From: CALOBA01 sp942491465 | GTDB taxonomy: Bacteria > Pseudomonadota > Gammaproteobacteria > Chromatiales > Chromatiaceae | Length of the DNA: 64,000 nucleotides | Direction of reading: 5' to 3' | NCBI GenBank assembly: GCA_942491465.1 | Contig: CALOBA010000045.1 | Location: 248,001 to 312,000 of the forward strand | Shown here: positions 17,974-26,327 of the stretch, piece after piece | Numbering within the stretch: the first letter of the stretch is position 1 | Layout: each line of letters begins with the position of its first letter | Notes under the pieces: model-generated | Databases searched by the model: none | Told to the model about the DNA's origin: nothing | What the model saw: the letters and a program-made list of their open reading frames with translations, nothing else | Made by a program: the position numbers and the translations under genes

Positions 17974-19680
17974 ATGTCGTATGTTAACCGGTGCTACCTG
18001 CTGGTCGAGGCCCTGAATATCGACTCGGCGGTGCTCGATACCAACAAGCTCAGCGTGATCCGCGGGGGCAGCTATCTGCTGGCCAAGGCCGTCGACAGCG
18101 TCGCGAGGGGCTTCCGGGCCGATCTGCGGCCATTGTCCACCGGCGCCTCCTCAGGACTGTTCGCCATTCACTCGGCGCGGGCGGGCGGTGTGGTCGCCGC
18201 GGACATCGCGCGATGGCTGGGTCACCAACCGCCCTACCGCGGCCTGACCTTCGCCGTCGAGACCTGCGTCGCCGACGACCTTTCCCAAGCCCGCGAACAA
18301 CTCGCCGCCAAGGCCCGATTTCGCCAGCTGCGCCAGGTCTCGCTGGTCCCGGATAAGGGCCGCAAGGCCGCGGATCGGCCCTGTGCCTGGCACGGGCGCC
18401 GCCGAGCCGATGCCGCGGGGGCCGGTCCCGGTGAAGACCAGCGGCTGAGCGACAGCGTCGCCCGGCGCTATCGCATCGGTCGCGCACTGCGCACGGGCAT
18501 CTACCGCGACATCCTTCAGCGGGTGCTGGAAGAGCAGTCTGATCAGCCGGAGGGCCTTGATGACGATCAGCGCGAGCGCCTGGAGGCCCTTGCGGGGCGG
18601 CTGCCCGACCTCGGCTTCACCGGCGACTTGGAAACCCTTGGGCGCTGCGAGGCCTTCCGAGCGCTGAACAACAAGCTCGCGGTCATCTATCTGGACGGCA
18701 ATCGCTTCGGCGACATCCAACGTCGGCATGCCGCCGACGATGATGCCCAGTCCCGCTTCGACCGCCAGCTGCGCCGCGATCGCGCGCTGCTGCTGGCCGC
18801 GCTGCTCGGTGCCCTGCTGCCGAACGACGCCGGCGAGGCACTGCTGCCGCAGACCTGCGTGCCGGCCGATCCCGAGGGCGGACACCCGCGACGCCGGCTG
18901 CGGTTCGAGACCCTGCTCTGGGGCGGCGACGAGATGACCCTGGTGGTGCCGGCTTGGCTCGGCTTCGAGGTCATGCAGCGCGTATTTGCCCAGACCAGCC
19001 GCTGGTCGTTTGCGGACCAGCCCCTGACGCATGCCGGCGGTCTGGTCTTCTGCCATACCGGCACCCCGATCGCGCGCGCCCGCGACCTGGCGCGCCAGCT
19101 TGCCGATGACATCAAGGACGGCCGCAAGCAGACCCCTGAGCGCGCCCCGGAGGACCGCTTCGACTATCTGGTGCTCGAATCGGTGGACTATCCCGTCGAG
19201 CCGACCCTGGAGGCATTCCGCGCCGGTCGCTACGGTGCCGCCGCCAATGGTTGGCGACGACCGCTGGCCCCAAGCGGCGACTGGTCGACCATGCGCAAGG
19301 CCTGTCGCGGCCTGCTGACCGGCAACGGGCTTGCCCGCGGACAGGTCTTCGCATTGGCGCGCCGCATCCGTTCGGAGGCACCGGGCCTGCTGTTCGGCGA
19401 CACGCCGGGTGTATTGGGTCCGCCCTGGCAGTCGCCGACGGCCCAAGTGGCGGACGCGACACCGTTCGAGGCCGCCGAGCGACACATCGTGGAGCTGGCC
19501 GAGGAGCACCGTCCCGGCCTGCATAGGGACCTTGAACAGGTCGCCCAGCTGCTCGGCTGCGATCGGTTCGATCAACGCGAGCGCGCCTGGCTCTGGCTCC
19601 ATCTGACCGAGCTCTGGGACTATCTGGTCCCGGAGCGGGATTGTGGAGCCCCCGCCGCGGCGCCGGAGGCCAGGGCATGA
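17974..19680 (+). CDS. cas10: Cas10-like type III CRISPR polymerase/cyclase
   Basis: The large subunit of a type III effector complex, 568 residues. The palm domain is recognisable by VIYLDGNRFGD (D241) and LLWGGDEMTL, the GGDE active site at residues 317-320, followed by the GGLVFCHTGTPI segment typical of Cas10. Active Cas10 proteins make cyclic oligoadenylate or, in some systems, SAM-AMP. No HD nuclease domain precedes the palm, so single-stranded DNA cutting is not expected. The N-terminal 200 residues resemble the first palm-like domain (RGGSYLL, LSTGASSGLFA). The start has AGGA 7 nt upstream. It overlaps the next gene by ATGA. GGDE replaces the usual GGDD, as in GGDEF cyclases. Confidence 0.8.
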   Translation: MSYVNRCYLLVEALNIDSAVLDTNKLSVIRGGSYLLAKAVDSVARGFRADLRPLSTGASSGLFAIHSARAGGVVAADIARWLGHQPPYRGLTFAVETCVADDLSQAREQLAAKARFRQLRQVSLVPDKGRKAADRPCAWHGRRRADAAGAGPGEDQRLSDSVARRYRIGRALRTGIYRDILQRVLEEQSDQPEGLDDDQRERLEALAGRLPDLGFTGDLETLGRCEAFRALNNKLAVIYLDGNRFGDIQRRHAADDDAQSRFDRQLRRDRALLLAALLGALLPNDAGEALLPQTCVPADPEGGHPRRRLRFETLLWGGDEMTLVVPAWLGFEVMQRVFAQTSRWSFADQPLTHAGGLVFCHTGTPIARARDLARQLADDIKDGRKQTPERAPEDRFDYLVLESVDYPVEPTLEAFRAGRYGAAANGWRRPLAPSGDWSTMRKACRGLLTGNGLARGQVFALARRIRSEAPGLLFGDTPGVLGPPWQSPTAQVADATPFEAAERHIVELAEEHRPGLHRDLEQVAQLLGCDRFDQRERAWLWLHLTELWDYLVPERDCGAPAAAPEARA

Positions 19681-21512
19681 GCGAGGTCACCTTCACCCTG
19701 GAGCTGCGCATCCAGGCGCCGTTCCTGACCCATGCCGCCGGCACCCTGTCCCTCGGCGTCGATGCCGCCACCCAGCGCCACCGCGACCTGCCCGTGCTCA
19801 ACGGCAGCCAGCTGCGCGGACTGTTGCGCCATCAGCTCCTGCACTGCGTCGCCGAGCTGGCCCATGCCGAGACGACACCGCACAAGCCGCTGACCCAGGC
19901 CGACATCGAGCGCTGGCTGGGGCCGGGGGTGGGGAGCGAGGCCCATGCGGACCGCGCCATCCTGCGCTTCGACCTGTTCTGGTATCCGACCCGCCCGCCG
20001 GCCGATGTGGACCACCAACCCCTGCGCCACCGCGTCCAGCTCGCCGCCGACGGTGCCGTCGCCGACGGTCAGCTGGTGGTTATCGAAAGCCCCTATCCCG
20101 TCGGCAGCGAGATCCGCTTCCGGGGCCGCATCGGCGCCCGCTTCCAGCGACCGCACGACCGGGAAGCCTGCGTCCACTGGTTGCGCAAGGCCGTCGCCAT
20201 GCTGCCCGCGGTGGGTGCGCTGAAGGGGATCGGCTTCGGTCGCGTGCTCGGCGCGCGCATCGAAACGGCGGTGCTCAGCCCGGTGCCGGCGTTGCCGCCG
20301 GATCCACCGGCCTGGCAGGAGGCCGAGCGCATCGGCATGACCCTGCGGCTTGACCGGCCCTTTCACATCGGCGGCAATGCCGGCCATCAGCCGGAGCACA
20401 ACCGCGCCCAGGGTGCCGCGCGCATCCCCGGCGCGGCGATCAAGGCCGTCATGGCGGCCCGCGCCCGTCCCGAGGCCGAGCAGCGATTCGGCGACGCCCG
20501 GCCCTGGTTCAATCAGCTCGTGGTCACCGACGCCCTGCCGGCGGAGCCCGACGCGCCGGGACGCCCGCCGCCGTTGCCGCTGAGCCTGGCCCTGGTGGAT
20601 GGCGATGCGGGGCCGCAGCTGGTCGACCTGGCCCGCCAGGCCGAGCCCTGTCTGGTGCGCGCCGGCGGTCGCTGGCAGGCGCCGCGCTTTCAGCCCGACT
20701 GGAAGCCGACGGACCTCAAGGCCGCCGAGGCGCAGTTCCACGGCCGCCCCGGGCTGGAGGTGCCGACGCTGCTTGGCGTACGCACCGCCATCGATCCCAC
20801 CCGCGGCGTCGCCGACGAGGGCCGGCTGTTCGCCTTGGAGTGCACCGAGGCGGATAACCACGTCTGGTGCGCCGATATCGACCTGGGCCTGATCCCGCCC
20901 GAGCAGCGCGACGCGGCCCGCGCGTTCCTGCGCTGGCTGACCGACGTCGGGCTTGCGGGCATCGGCAAGACCGCCGCCGAGGCCGATGTGGCGCTGCATG
21001 CCCGCGCCTTTGCCCCGCGGATGCCGCCGCGGCAGCCGGGCGCAGACCTGACCGTGCTGCTGCGCTCGCCGGCCCGCCTGCTGCCCGACGACTTGGCCGT
21101 CGGCGGCATCAACGCCGACGTCGAGTTGCGCAAGCACTATGCAGACTACTGGCACCGGACCTCCGGCGGCCAGCTCGAGCTGGGGCACTACTTCGCCCAG
21201 CAGGAGCTGGTCGGCGGGCGCTTCTACCAGCTGCACTTCGCCAAGTCACCGGGCCGCTATCAACCGGTTTGGCTGACCCGCGCCGGCAGCGTCTTCGTGC
21301 TGCATCGGACCAAGCAGGCCGACGCCGATGCCATCGGCCGATGCCTTGCCGACTGGGCCGCCCACGGCCTGCCGTCCCTCGGTAGCCAAGATTGGCGGCG
21401 CAACCCCTACCTGCGCGAGAACGGCTTCGGCGAGGTCGCCATCGACCACCATCGCCAGTGCGCGCTGGCGTCGCCGCCGACGGACATCCGCCCCTTAGGA
21501 GACAGCGCATGA
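19677..21512 (+). CDS. Large RAMP protein, Csx10-like (Cas5-type) with fused Cas7-like domains
   Basis: A 611-residue RAMP protein. Residues 1-200 form one RAMP unit (PVLNGSQLRGLLRH loop near 40, GIGFGRV near 185). A second runs from about 220 (PFHIGGNAG, IPGAAIKAVM) to GIGKTAAEADV near 430. The C-terminal part (YQPVWLTRAGSVFVLHR and RENGFGEVAID) resembles the end of Csx10, the Cas5-like subunit of subtype III-D. I infer that it caps the crRNA 5' end and also supplies backbone units. It overlaps both neighbours by ATGA and so is translationally coupled. Classification as Csx10-like is by motif only. Confidence 0.7.
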   Translation: MSEVTFTLELRIQAPFLTHAAGTLSLGVDAATQRHRDLPVLNGSQLRGLLRHQLLHCVAELAHAETTPHKPLTQADIERWLGPGVGSEAHADRAILRFDLFWYPTRPPADVDHQPLRHRVQLAADGAVADGQLVVIESPYPVGSEIRFRGRIGARFQRPHDREACVHWLRKAVAMLPAVGALKGIGFGRVLGARIETAVLSPVPALPPDPPAWQEAERIGMTLRLDRPFHIGGNAGHQPEHNRAQGAARIPGAAIKAVMAARARPEAEQRFGDARPWFNQLVVTDALPAEPDAPGRPPPLPLSLALVDGDAGPQLVDLARQAEPCLVRAGGRWQAPRFQPDWKPTDLKAAEAQFHGRPGLEVPTLLGVRTAIDPTRGVADEGRLFALECTEADNHVWCADIDLGLIPPEQRDAARAFLRWLTDVGLAGIGKTAAEADVALHARAFAPRMPPRQPGADLTVLLRSPARLLPDDLAVGGINADVELRKHYADYWHRTSGGQLELGHYFAQQELVGGRFYQLHFAKSPGRYQPVWLTRAGSVFVLHRTKQADADAIGRCLADWAAHGLPSLGSQDWRRNPYLRENGFGEVAIDHHRQCALASPPTDIRPLGDSA

Positions 21513-23074
21513 CAGACGCCGCCGGCTACACCTTGGAGCGCGTCATCCTCACCGGCGAGCTGGTCACCGCCGCCCCGCTGCACATCGGCAGCGGCTTCGA
21601 CAGCCCCTGCGAAGACGGCGCCGACGGCCGCTGCACCGAGCCCTGTGTCGATCGCGACGGACTCCCGTACATCCCCGGCAGCAGCCTGCGCGGCCTGCTC
21701 TGCGCGCTGCTCGCCCACTGGCCCGATGCGCACCGGCGCATCTGCGGTCGGGCACGGGCCAAGCGCCGGGCCGACCGGCCCGAAGAGACCCAAGACCTCG
21801 GCAACGCCGGCGCCCTGCGCATCGGCGACGCCCGGCTGCTGCCGGCGTCCGTCGGCGAGCCGGTGCTGGAGCGGCGGGTGCGCATCGACCCCATCACCGG
21901 CACCGCCGCCGATCGCCTGCTCTTCGCCACCCGCCTGGTCCCGGCCGGCGCGCGCTTTCGTTGTCGGCTGGAGCTCGATCGCGTCGACGACGACGACCTC
22001 CAGTGCCTGCTCGGCGCCCTGCGCGGGCTCGACCAGGCCCCCGGCATCGGCGCCGGTCGCGCCCTGCGCCAGGGGCGGCTACGCTGGGACCCGCAGCGCG
22101 AGCAGGTGCAGTGCCTGCGCCGCGACGACTTTCGCGCTTGGCTCTGCGCCGACGCCGAGGCATCCTTGATCCGCCGCTTCACCACGCCCAGCCGGCCCGC
22201 GGCCCGATCCCTACCCGTCACCGCGGGCCTGGCGCTGACCCTGGCCATCACCCCCGATGCCCCGCTACTGGTCAGCCCCGAGCGCGACCGGCGCGCGCGC
22301 GCGCCCGACCTGCGCTGGCGCCGCGACGGCGATGATGCCCTGATCCCGGCATCCAGCCTCAAGGGCATGCTGCGCGGGCGCGCCCGCCGCATCCTGCTGA
22401 CGCGGCTCGTCGCGGATTGGCCCGCGCTGGACGACCAGACCCGGGCCGCCGTCGCCGACGATCTGCTCGGCGAGGTCTTCGGCGCGGTCCACAAGCAGGG
22501 GGCGCGCATGGCCCGGCTGTGGATCGGCCCGGCCACCGGCAGGGTGGAGATGGAAACCGACGTGCACCCGCAGTGCTTCACCGCCATCGACCGCTTCACC
22601 GGCGGCGTCGCCGGCAGCAAGCTCTACCAGATCGAGGCCGTCATGCCCGCCGAGCTGACCTTTCCGCTGCAACTGCAGCCGGCCTTGCTGGTGCAGGACA
22701 TGCACTGGGCCCTGGGCCTGCTTGTGCTGCTGCTGCGCGACGCCATGGAAGGCGACCTCGGCATCGGCTGGGGCCGCGCCCGCGGCCTGGGCGCCATCCG
22801 CATCGCCCCGCGGCTCGCCGACGGCAAGCAGCCGGCGGACTGGACCGAGCTGCTCGACTGGCTGGATCATGGTCGCCTCGGCATCAAGCCCGAGGCCCCC
22901 GATGTCTGGCTTCAGGCCCTGGAGCAGCAGCTCAGCCGCCGTGTCAGCGAGCTAAGTCAAGGTTCAGAAACAAGTGGTGCAGACGCAACGACGAAACGGC
23001 CAATCCAAAGGCTCAGCGAGCGGGCGTCTGCACCACTTGTTTTTGAATCGATCCTAATGGAGCAGTCCTCATGA
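21509..23074 (+). CDS. Double Csm3-like (Cas7) RAMP protein with an in-frame MITE insertion
   Basis: A 521-residue protein made of two tandem Cas7-type units. Unit one has PLHIGSG, PYIPGSSLRGLL, VRIDPITGTAADRLLF and GIGAGRAL; unit two has LIPASSLKGMLRGR, AIDRFTGGVAGSKLYQ and LGIGWGRARGLG. These are the standard Csm3 signatures of the backbone that binds crRNA. The conserved Asp-Ser-Pro of Csm3 that cuts target RNA reads Thr-Glu-Pro in unit one, so slicing may be altered. Residues 483-516 come from a 102-bp mobile element, leaving only MEQSS after it. A TTAGGAGA lies before the start, and both ends overlap neighbours by ATGA. Confidence 0.75.
   Translation: MTDAAGYTLERVILTGELVTAAPLHIGSGFDSPCEDGADGRCTEPCVDRDGLPYIPGSSLRGLLCALLAHWPDAHRRICGRARAKRRADRPEETQDLGNAGALRIGDARLLPASVGEPVLERRVRIDPITGTAADRLLFATRLVPAGARFRCRLELDRVDDDDLQCLLGALRGLDQAPGIGAGRALRQGRLRWDPQREQVQCLRRDDFRAWLCADAEASLIRRFTTPSRPAARSLPVTAGLALTLAITPDAPLLVSPERDRRARAPDLRWRRDGDDALIPASSLKGMLRGRARRILLTRLVADWPALDDQTRAAVADDLLGEVFGAVHKQGARMARLWIGPATGRVEMETDVHPQCFTAIDRFTGGVAGSKLYQIEAVMPAELTFPLQLQPALLVQDMHWALGLLVLLLRDAMEGDLGIGWGRARGLGAIRIAPRLADGKQPADWTELLDWLDHGRLGIKPEAPDVWLQALEQQLSRRVSELSQGSETSGADATTKRPIQRLSERASAPLVFESILMEQSS
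22955..23056. mobile_element. 102-bp MITE-like palindromic element, copy 2, inside a coding sequence
   Basis: The same element as at 11181-11282 but inverted. TA is present at 22953-22954 and again at 23055-23056. Removing 102 bp restores a continuous frame from GEL-type codons (SEL) to MEQSS and stop. Since 102 is a multiple of three and this orientation has no stop codon, the insertion adds 34 residues without breaking the gene or the ATGA coupling to the next gene. Confidence 0.8.
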
Positions 23075-25590
23075 GCGAGCCCACCAAGTTCCACTCCCCG
23101 TACCAATTCATCCCCGTCAGCGGGCGACTGCACCAGGTCGACCATCAGGGCCGCATCGCCAACGACGACCACCCGGACCCGGCCCTGCGCCCAAGGCCCG
23201 TGCCGACCACCGCCTATGCGGACATCGCCGCGGGCAACACCGAGGCCCGCCACGACCGCTGGACCCCCGGCGTCTACAGCGGTCGGCTGCTCTGCTGCAT
23301 CGAGACCCGCAGCCCGCTGCTGATCGGCGCCGAGCAGCACGCGCACCCCGACGGCCTGCCCGCGCGCATCGACAACTACCGCAGCGGGCGTGCGCGCGTG
23401 CTGGCCATCCCCGGCAGCAGCCTGCGCGGCCTGGTCGGCGCCACCGCCGAGGCCCTCAGCCAGAGCGCCCTGCGCGTGGTCGAGAACGCCCGCTACCACC
23501 AGCGCATGGACATGCACGACAGCTTCAAGGCCATCGGCCTGCTGCGCCGCGTCGACGGGCAGTGGCGGCTGCTGCCGTTGGCGCTGACCATGCTCCCCTG
23601 CGGCCCGGAGGGCGCCGATCACGTCCGGCCGTTCCGCGAGAAGTGGCTGCGCGTGTTTCCAGAAGATGCCCCCTTGGCCCAGTGTCTGGCCGGCTACTTC
23701 GGCGACTATCGCGCCGAAGCGCGGCCCGATGCGCGCCCTTGCTGCTATCAGGCCCGGCAGGCGCCGGCTTGGCACCGGGCGAGCCAAGTGCCCCCGGCGC
23801 TGTCCGGCACCGGCCTCGGCGACGCCCTGCGCGGACACACCCCGCGGGGGGCGCTGCGTCTGCGCGGCAACATCGCTCTGCGCTATCTCGACGACGGGCC
23901 GACGTCGGGCGCCGAGCAGGACCCCCACCGCGGCGTGCTCTATGTGCTCGGACACCGCAAAGACATGCCGCGCAAGCACCACGAATGGTTCGTGCCCTAC
24001 GCCCCCGACTGGGACACCCGCCTGGCCCGCGCCCATCCGCAAACCGGTGGCCTGTTGCCGGTGCCGGAAGCCGTCGTCGAGCACTTCGAGCAGATCGCCG
24101 CCGAGCGCGCCGACGACAATCGTCCCGACACGCCCCCGCGCGATCGCGTCCCCTACCTGCCGCTCGGCTACGAGCACCGCCACCAGCGCCCCGCCGGCGG
24201 CCCCGGCCTGCTCGCGGACGGCGATCTGATCTACTTCGATGTCGACACCGACACCGCCGGCGAGCCCCGAGTCAGCGCCCTCGGCTACTCCGCCATCTGG
24301 CGCGAGCCCATCTCCGGCGACCTCTACCAGGCCTTCCGCCGCGGTGCCGGGGGCAGCGCCGACGTCCTGCCCTGGCATCGCGACCGCACGGCCCTGACCC
24401 CCGCCGAGCGGCTGTTCGGCGTGGTCGAGGACGATCGACCGCATCGCGCGCCCGCCGACGCAACCGCCGCCCCGGACCCGGCCGACGCCGAGCGCCACCC
24501 GGCCCGCAACCTCGCCTCACGGGTGCGCTTCTCCGATGCCCGCGCCCTCGGCGCGGTGGCGCGGCTCTACGGCGAGCGCGACGACGCCGCGCGCCCGCTG
24601 CGCCGACTGCAATCCCCGAAGCCGCCGTCGGCGGCCATGTACTTCCACGCTGCCGACGGCAGCCCGGTGCGCCGCCGCGCCAAGCTTCGGCCCGGCCAGG
24701 ACCCGCTTCGCGCCTACCCCGGTCTCGACCTGCGCGACCAAACCCCCGATGGCCGCCCGGGGGCGGTGCCGAATGGGCGCAAGGTCTACCTACCGCAGGA
24801 CAGCGCCGCAGGACGCACCCCCTGGGAGACGCGCCTGCTCGACGCGGTCGCCGACTTGCCGGACAACGACCCGAAGCGGCTCCAGGCGCTGAAGGACTAT
24901 GCGCGCCTAGGCGGGCGCTACGGCAACCCCATCGCCCACCCGGACCCCGGGGCGCCGGACCAAGGCCAGCGCTTCTGGTTTCAGGTCGACTTCGACAACC
25001 TCACCCAGGACGAACTCGATCTGCTGCTGATCGCCCTCGATCCGCGGCTGTGCCAAGACATCGGTGTCTTCGACAAGGAGGATTTTCTGCACCGCATCGG
25101 CTGGGGCAAGCCGATCGGCCTCGGCGCCATCGCGCTTGCCGTCGGCGGCCTGTTCATCAGCGACCGCGCCGCGCGCTACCGCCCCGGCGCGTTGCGCAAG
25201 CCCCGCTACGCCATGTCCTGGCGGGCGAGCTGGATCGACGCCGAGCACGACCGTCTCGCCCGGCGCTGGCCCGCGGAGCTGGCCGCCGAGCCCACCGCCG
25301 CGCTGGCCGAACTGTACGGCGAGGAGCAGCCCAAGCCCTCCGGCAGCAGCCTGATCGATGCCCGCGCCTACCGTGCCATCATCCGTGCCGGTTGCCTGAA
25401 TGCCCAGGCCCCGAACGCAGCCGTCACCTATCCCCGGGCCGACGGGCAGCCGCTCAGGGGCGAGGAGGACGGCTACGAGTGGTTCGTCAAGAATGATCGC
25501 GCGCCCGATCACGCCTATCAGCACCTCGCGCCCATCGATACCAGCAACGACTATGCCGATGAGCTACCCACCCAGCACACCAACCGATGA
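23071..25590 (+). CDS. Giant RAMP protein, TIGR03986-like
   Basis: An 839-residue RAMP-superfamily protein. The opening FHSPYQFIPVSG matches the PYNFVPL-like start of the TIGR03986 type III RAMP family. A RAMP loop follows at about residues 108-120 (AIPGSSLRGLVG), and a late glycine-rich element reads IGWGKPIGLGAIAL near 690, in line with the (F)GxGxxxGxG motif. The middle 450 residues hold insertions rich in Pro, Arg and Asp that I cannot assign. It is probably another backbone or accessory subunit of the complex. It starts within the previous gene's end (ATGA). The stop codon is followed by a short ATGA-started frame of 11 codons. Confidence 0.7.
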   Translation: MSEPTKFHSPYQFIPVSGRLHQVDHQGRIANDDHPDPALRPRPVPTTAYADIAAGNTEARHDRWTPGVYSGRLLCCIETRSPLLIGAEQHAHPDGLPARIDNYRSGRARVLAIPGSSLRGLVGATAEALSQSALRVVENARYHQRMDMHDSFKAIGLLRRVDGQWRLLPLALTMLPCGPEGADHVRPFREKWLRVFPEDAPLAQCLAGYFGDYRAEARPDARPCCYQARQAPAWHRASQVPPALSGTGLGDALRGHTPRGALRLRGNIALRYLDDGPTSGAEQDPHRGVLYVLGHRKDMPRKHHEWFVPYAPDWDTRLARAHPQTGGLLPVPEAVVEHFEQIAAERADDNRPDTPPRDRVPYLPLGYEHRHQRPAGGPGLLADGDLIYFDVDTDTAGEPRVSALGYSAIWREPISGDLYQAFRRGAGGSADVLPWHRDRTALTPAERLFGVVEDDRPHRAPADATAAPDPADAERHPARNLASRVRFSDARALGAVARLYGERDDAARPLRRLQSPKPPSAAMYFHAADGSPVRRRAKLRPGQDPLRAYPGLDLRDQTPDGRPGAVPNGRKVYLPQDSAAGRTPWETRLLDAVADLPDNDPKRLQALKDYARLGGRYGNPIAHPDPGAPDQGQRFWFQVDFDNLTQDELDLLLIALDPRLCQDIGVFDKEDFLHRIGWGKPIGLGAIALAVGGLFISDRAARYRPGALRKPRYAMSWRASWIDAEHDRLARRWPAELAAEPTAALAELYGEEQPKPSGSSLIDARAYRAIIRAGCLNAQAPNAAVTYPRADGQPLRGEEDGYEWFVKNDRAPDHAYQHLAPIDTSNDYADELPTQHTNR

Positions 25591-25651
25591 GCCGCGATCA
25601 GCCCATGCCCGGCCTTGGCGCTGAGCCTCGCCGTTCTCGGCACCCGTCATC

Positions 25652-26242
25652 ATGACCGACTCCACCGGCCCCGTTGCCGTGCCCCAACGCCTCTACCTCG
25701 ACTGCGAGTTCACCGGCCTCACCCAACAGACCCGGCTCATCAGCCTGGCCCTGTGCAGCGACGGCGATGCGCGCTTCTACGCCGAGCTGACCGACTGGAA
25801 CCGGCCCGGTGCCGACTGCGACCCCTGGGTCCGCGCGCACGTCATCCCCGCCACGCGCTGGCTGCGTCGGCCGAACCCCAACCCCTTCGATGACCGGGGC
25901 ACACCGCAGCGCGGCGTCCTCGGCGACCAAGCCGCTGTCGCCGCAGCCCTGGCCGATTGGCTGGGGCAGTGGCCGCGCATCGAGGTCTGGGGCGACTGTC
26001 CCGCCTACGACTGGGTGCTGTTCTGCGAGCTGTTCGGCGGCGCCCGCCGGCTGCCCGCGGCCATCGACTACATCCCCCGCGACCTGGCCACGCTGCTGGC
26101 CCTGCGCGGCCTCGACCCGGACCTCGACCGCGACCGCTTCGGCGGCATCGACCGCCCGCCGGGACAGGGCCACAACGCCCTCTGGGACGCCCGCGCCGTG
26201 CGCGCCTGCTGCCGGCGGCTGCTGGGGCCAAACCCGCGGTAG
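25652..26242 (+). CDS. DEDDh-family 3'-5' exonuclease
   Basis: A 196-residue nuclease with the complete DEDDh set: D17 and E19 in YLDCEFTGL, D115 in WGDCPAYDW, and H174 and D179 in HNALWDARA. Such enzymes degrade RNA, DNA or small nucleotide conjugates from the 3' end with two metal ions; this one resembles the short exoribonuclease-like group. It is the last gene of the cas operon, 61 bp after the third RAMP gene. Gene-neighbourhood work on type III systems has linked CorA-type effectors with phosphodiesterases. I infer that this enzyme may degrade the second messenger or crRNA ends, but the sequence does not say which. Confidence 0.8.
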   Translation: MTDSTGPVAVPQRLYLDCEFTGLTQQTRLISLALCSDGDARFYAELTDWNRPGADCDPWVRAHVIPATRWLRRPNPNPFDDRGTPQRGVLGDQAAVAAALADWLGQWPRIEVWGDCPAYDWVLFCELFGGARRLPAAIDYIPRDLATLLALRGLDPDLDRDRFGGIDRPPGQGHNALWDARAVRACCRRLLGPNPR

Positions 26243-26327
26243 TCCGGGACAGCGCAGCGAAACCCATCCGCAACGGCGCCTAGGTCATTGACCCCAACGC
26301 TGGCGTTATTCACCGCCGAATCCAGAT

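Noticed and set aside
17974..19680. Cas10-like gene as a plain GGDEF diguanylate cyclase
   Set aside because: The GGDE motif alone would allow it, but the surrounding palm segments and the coupled RAMP genes fit Cas10.
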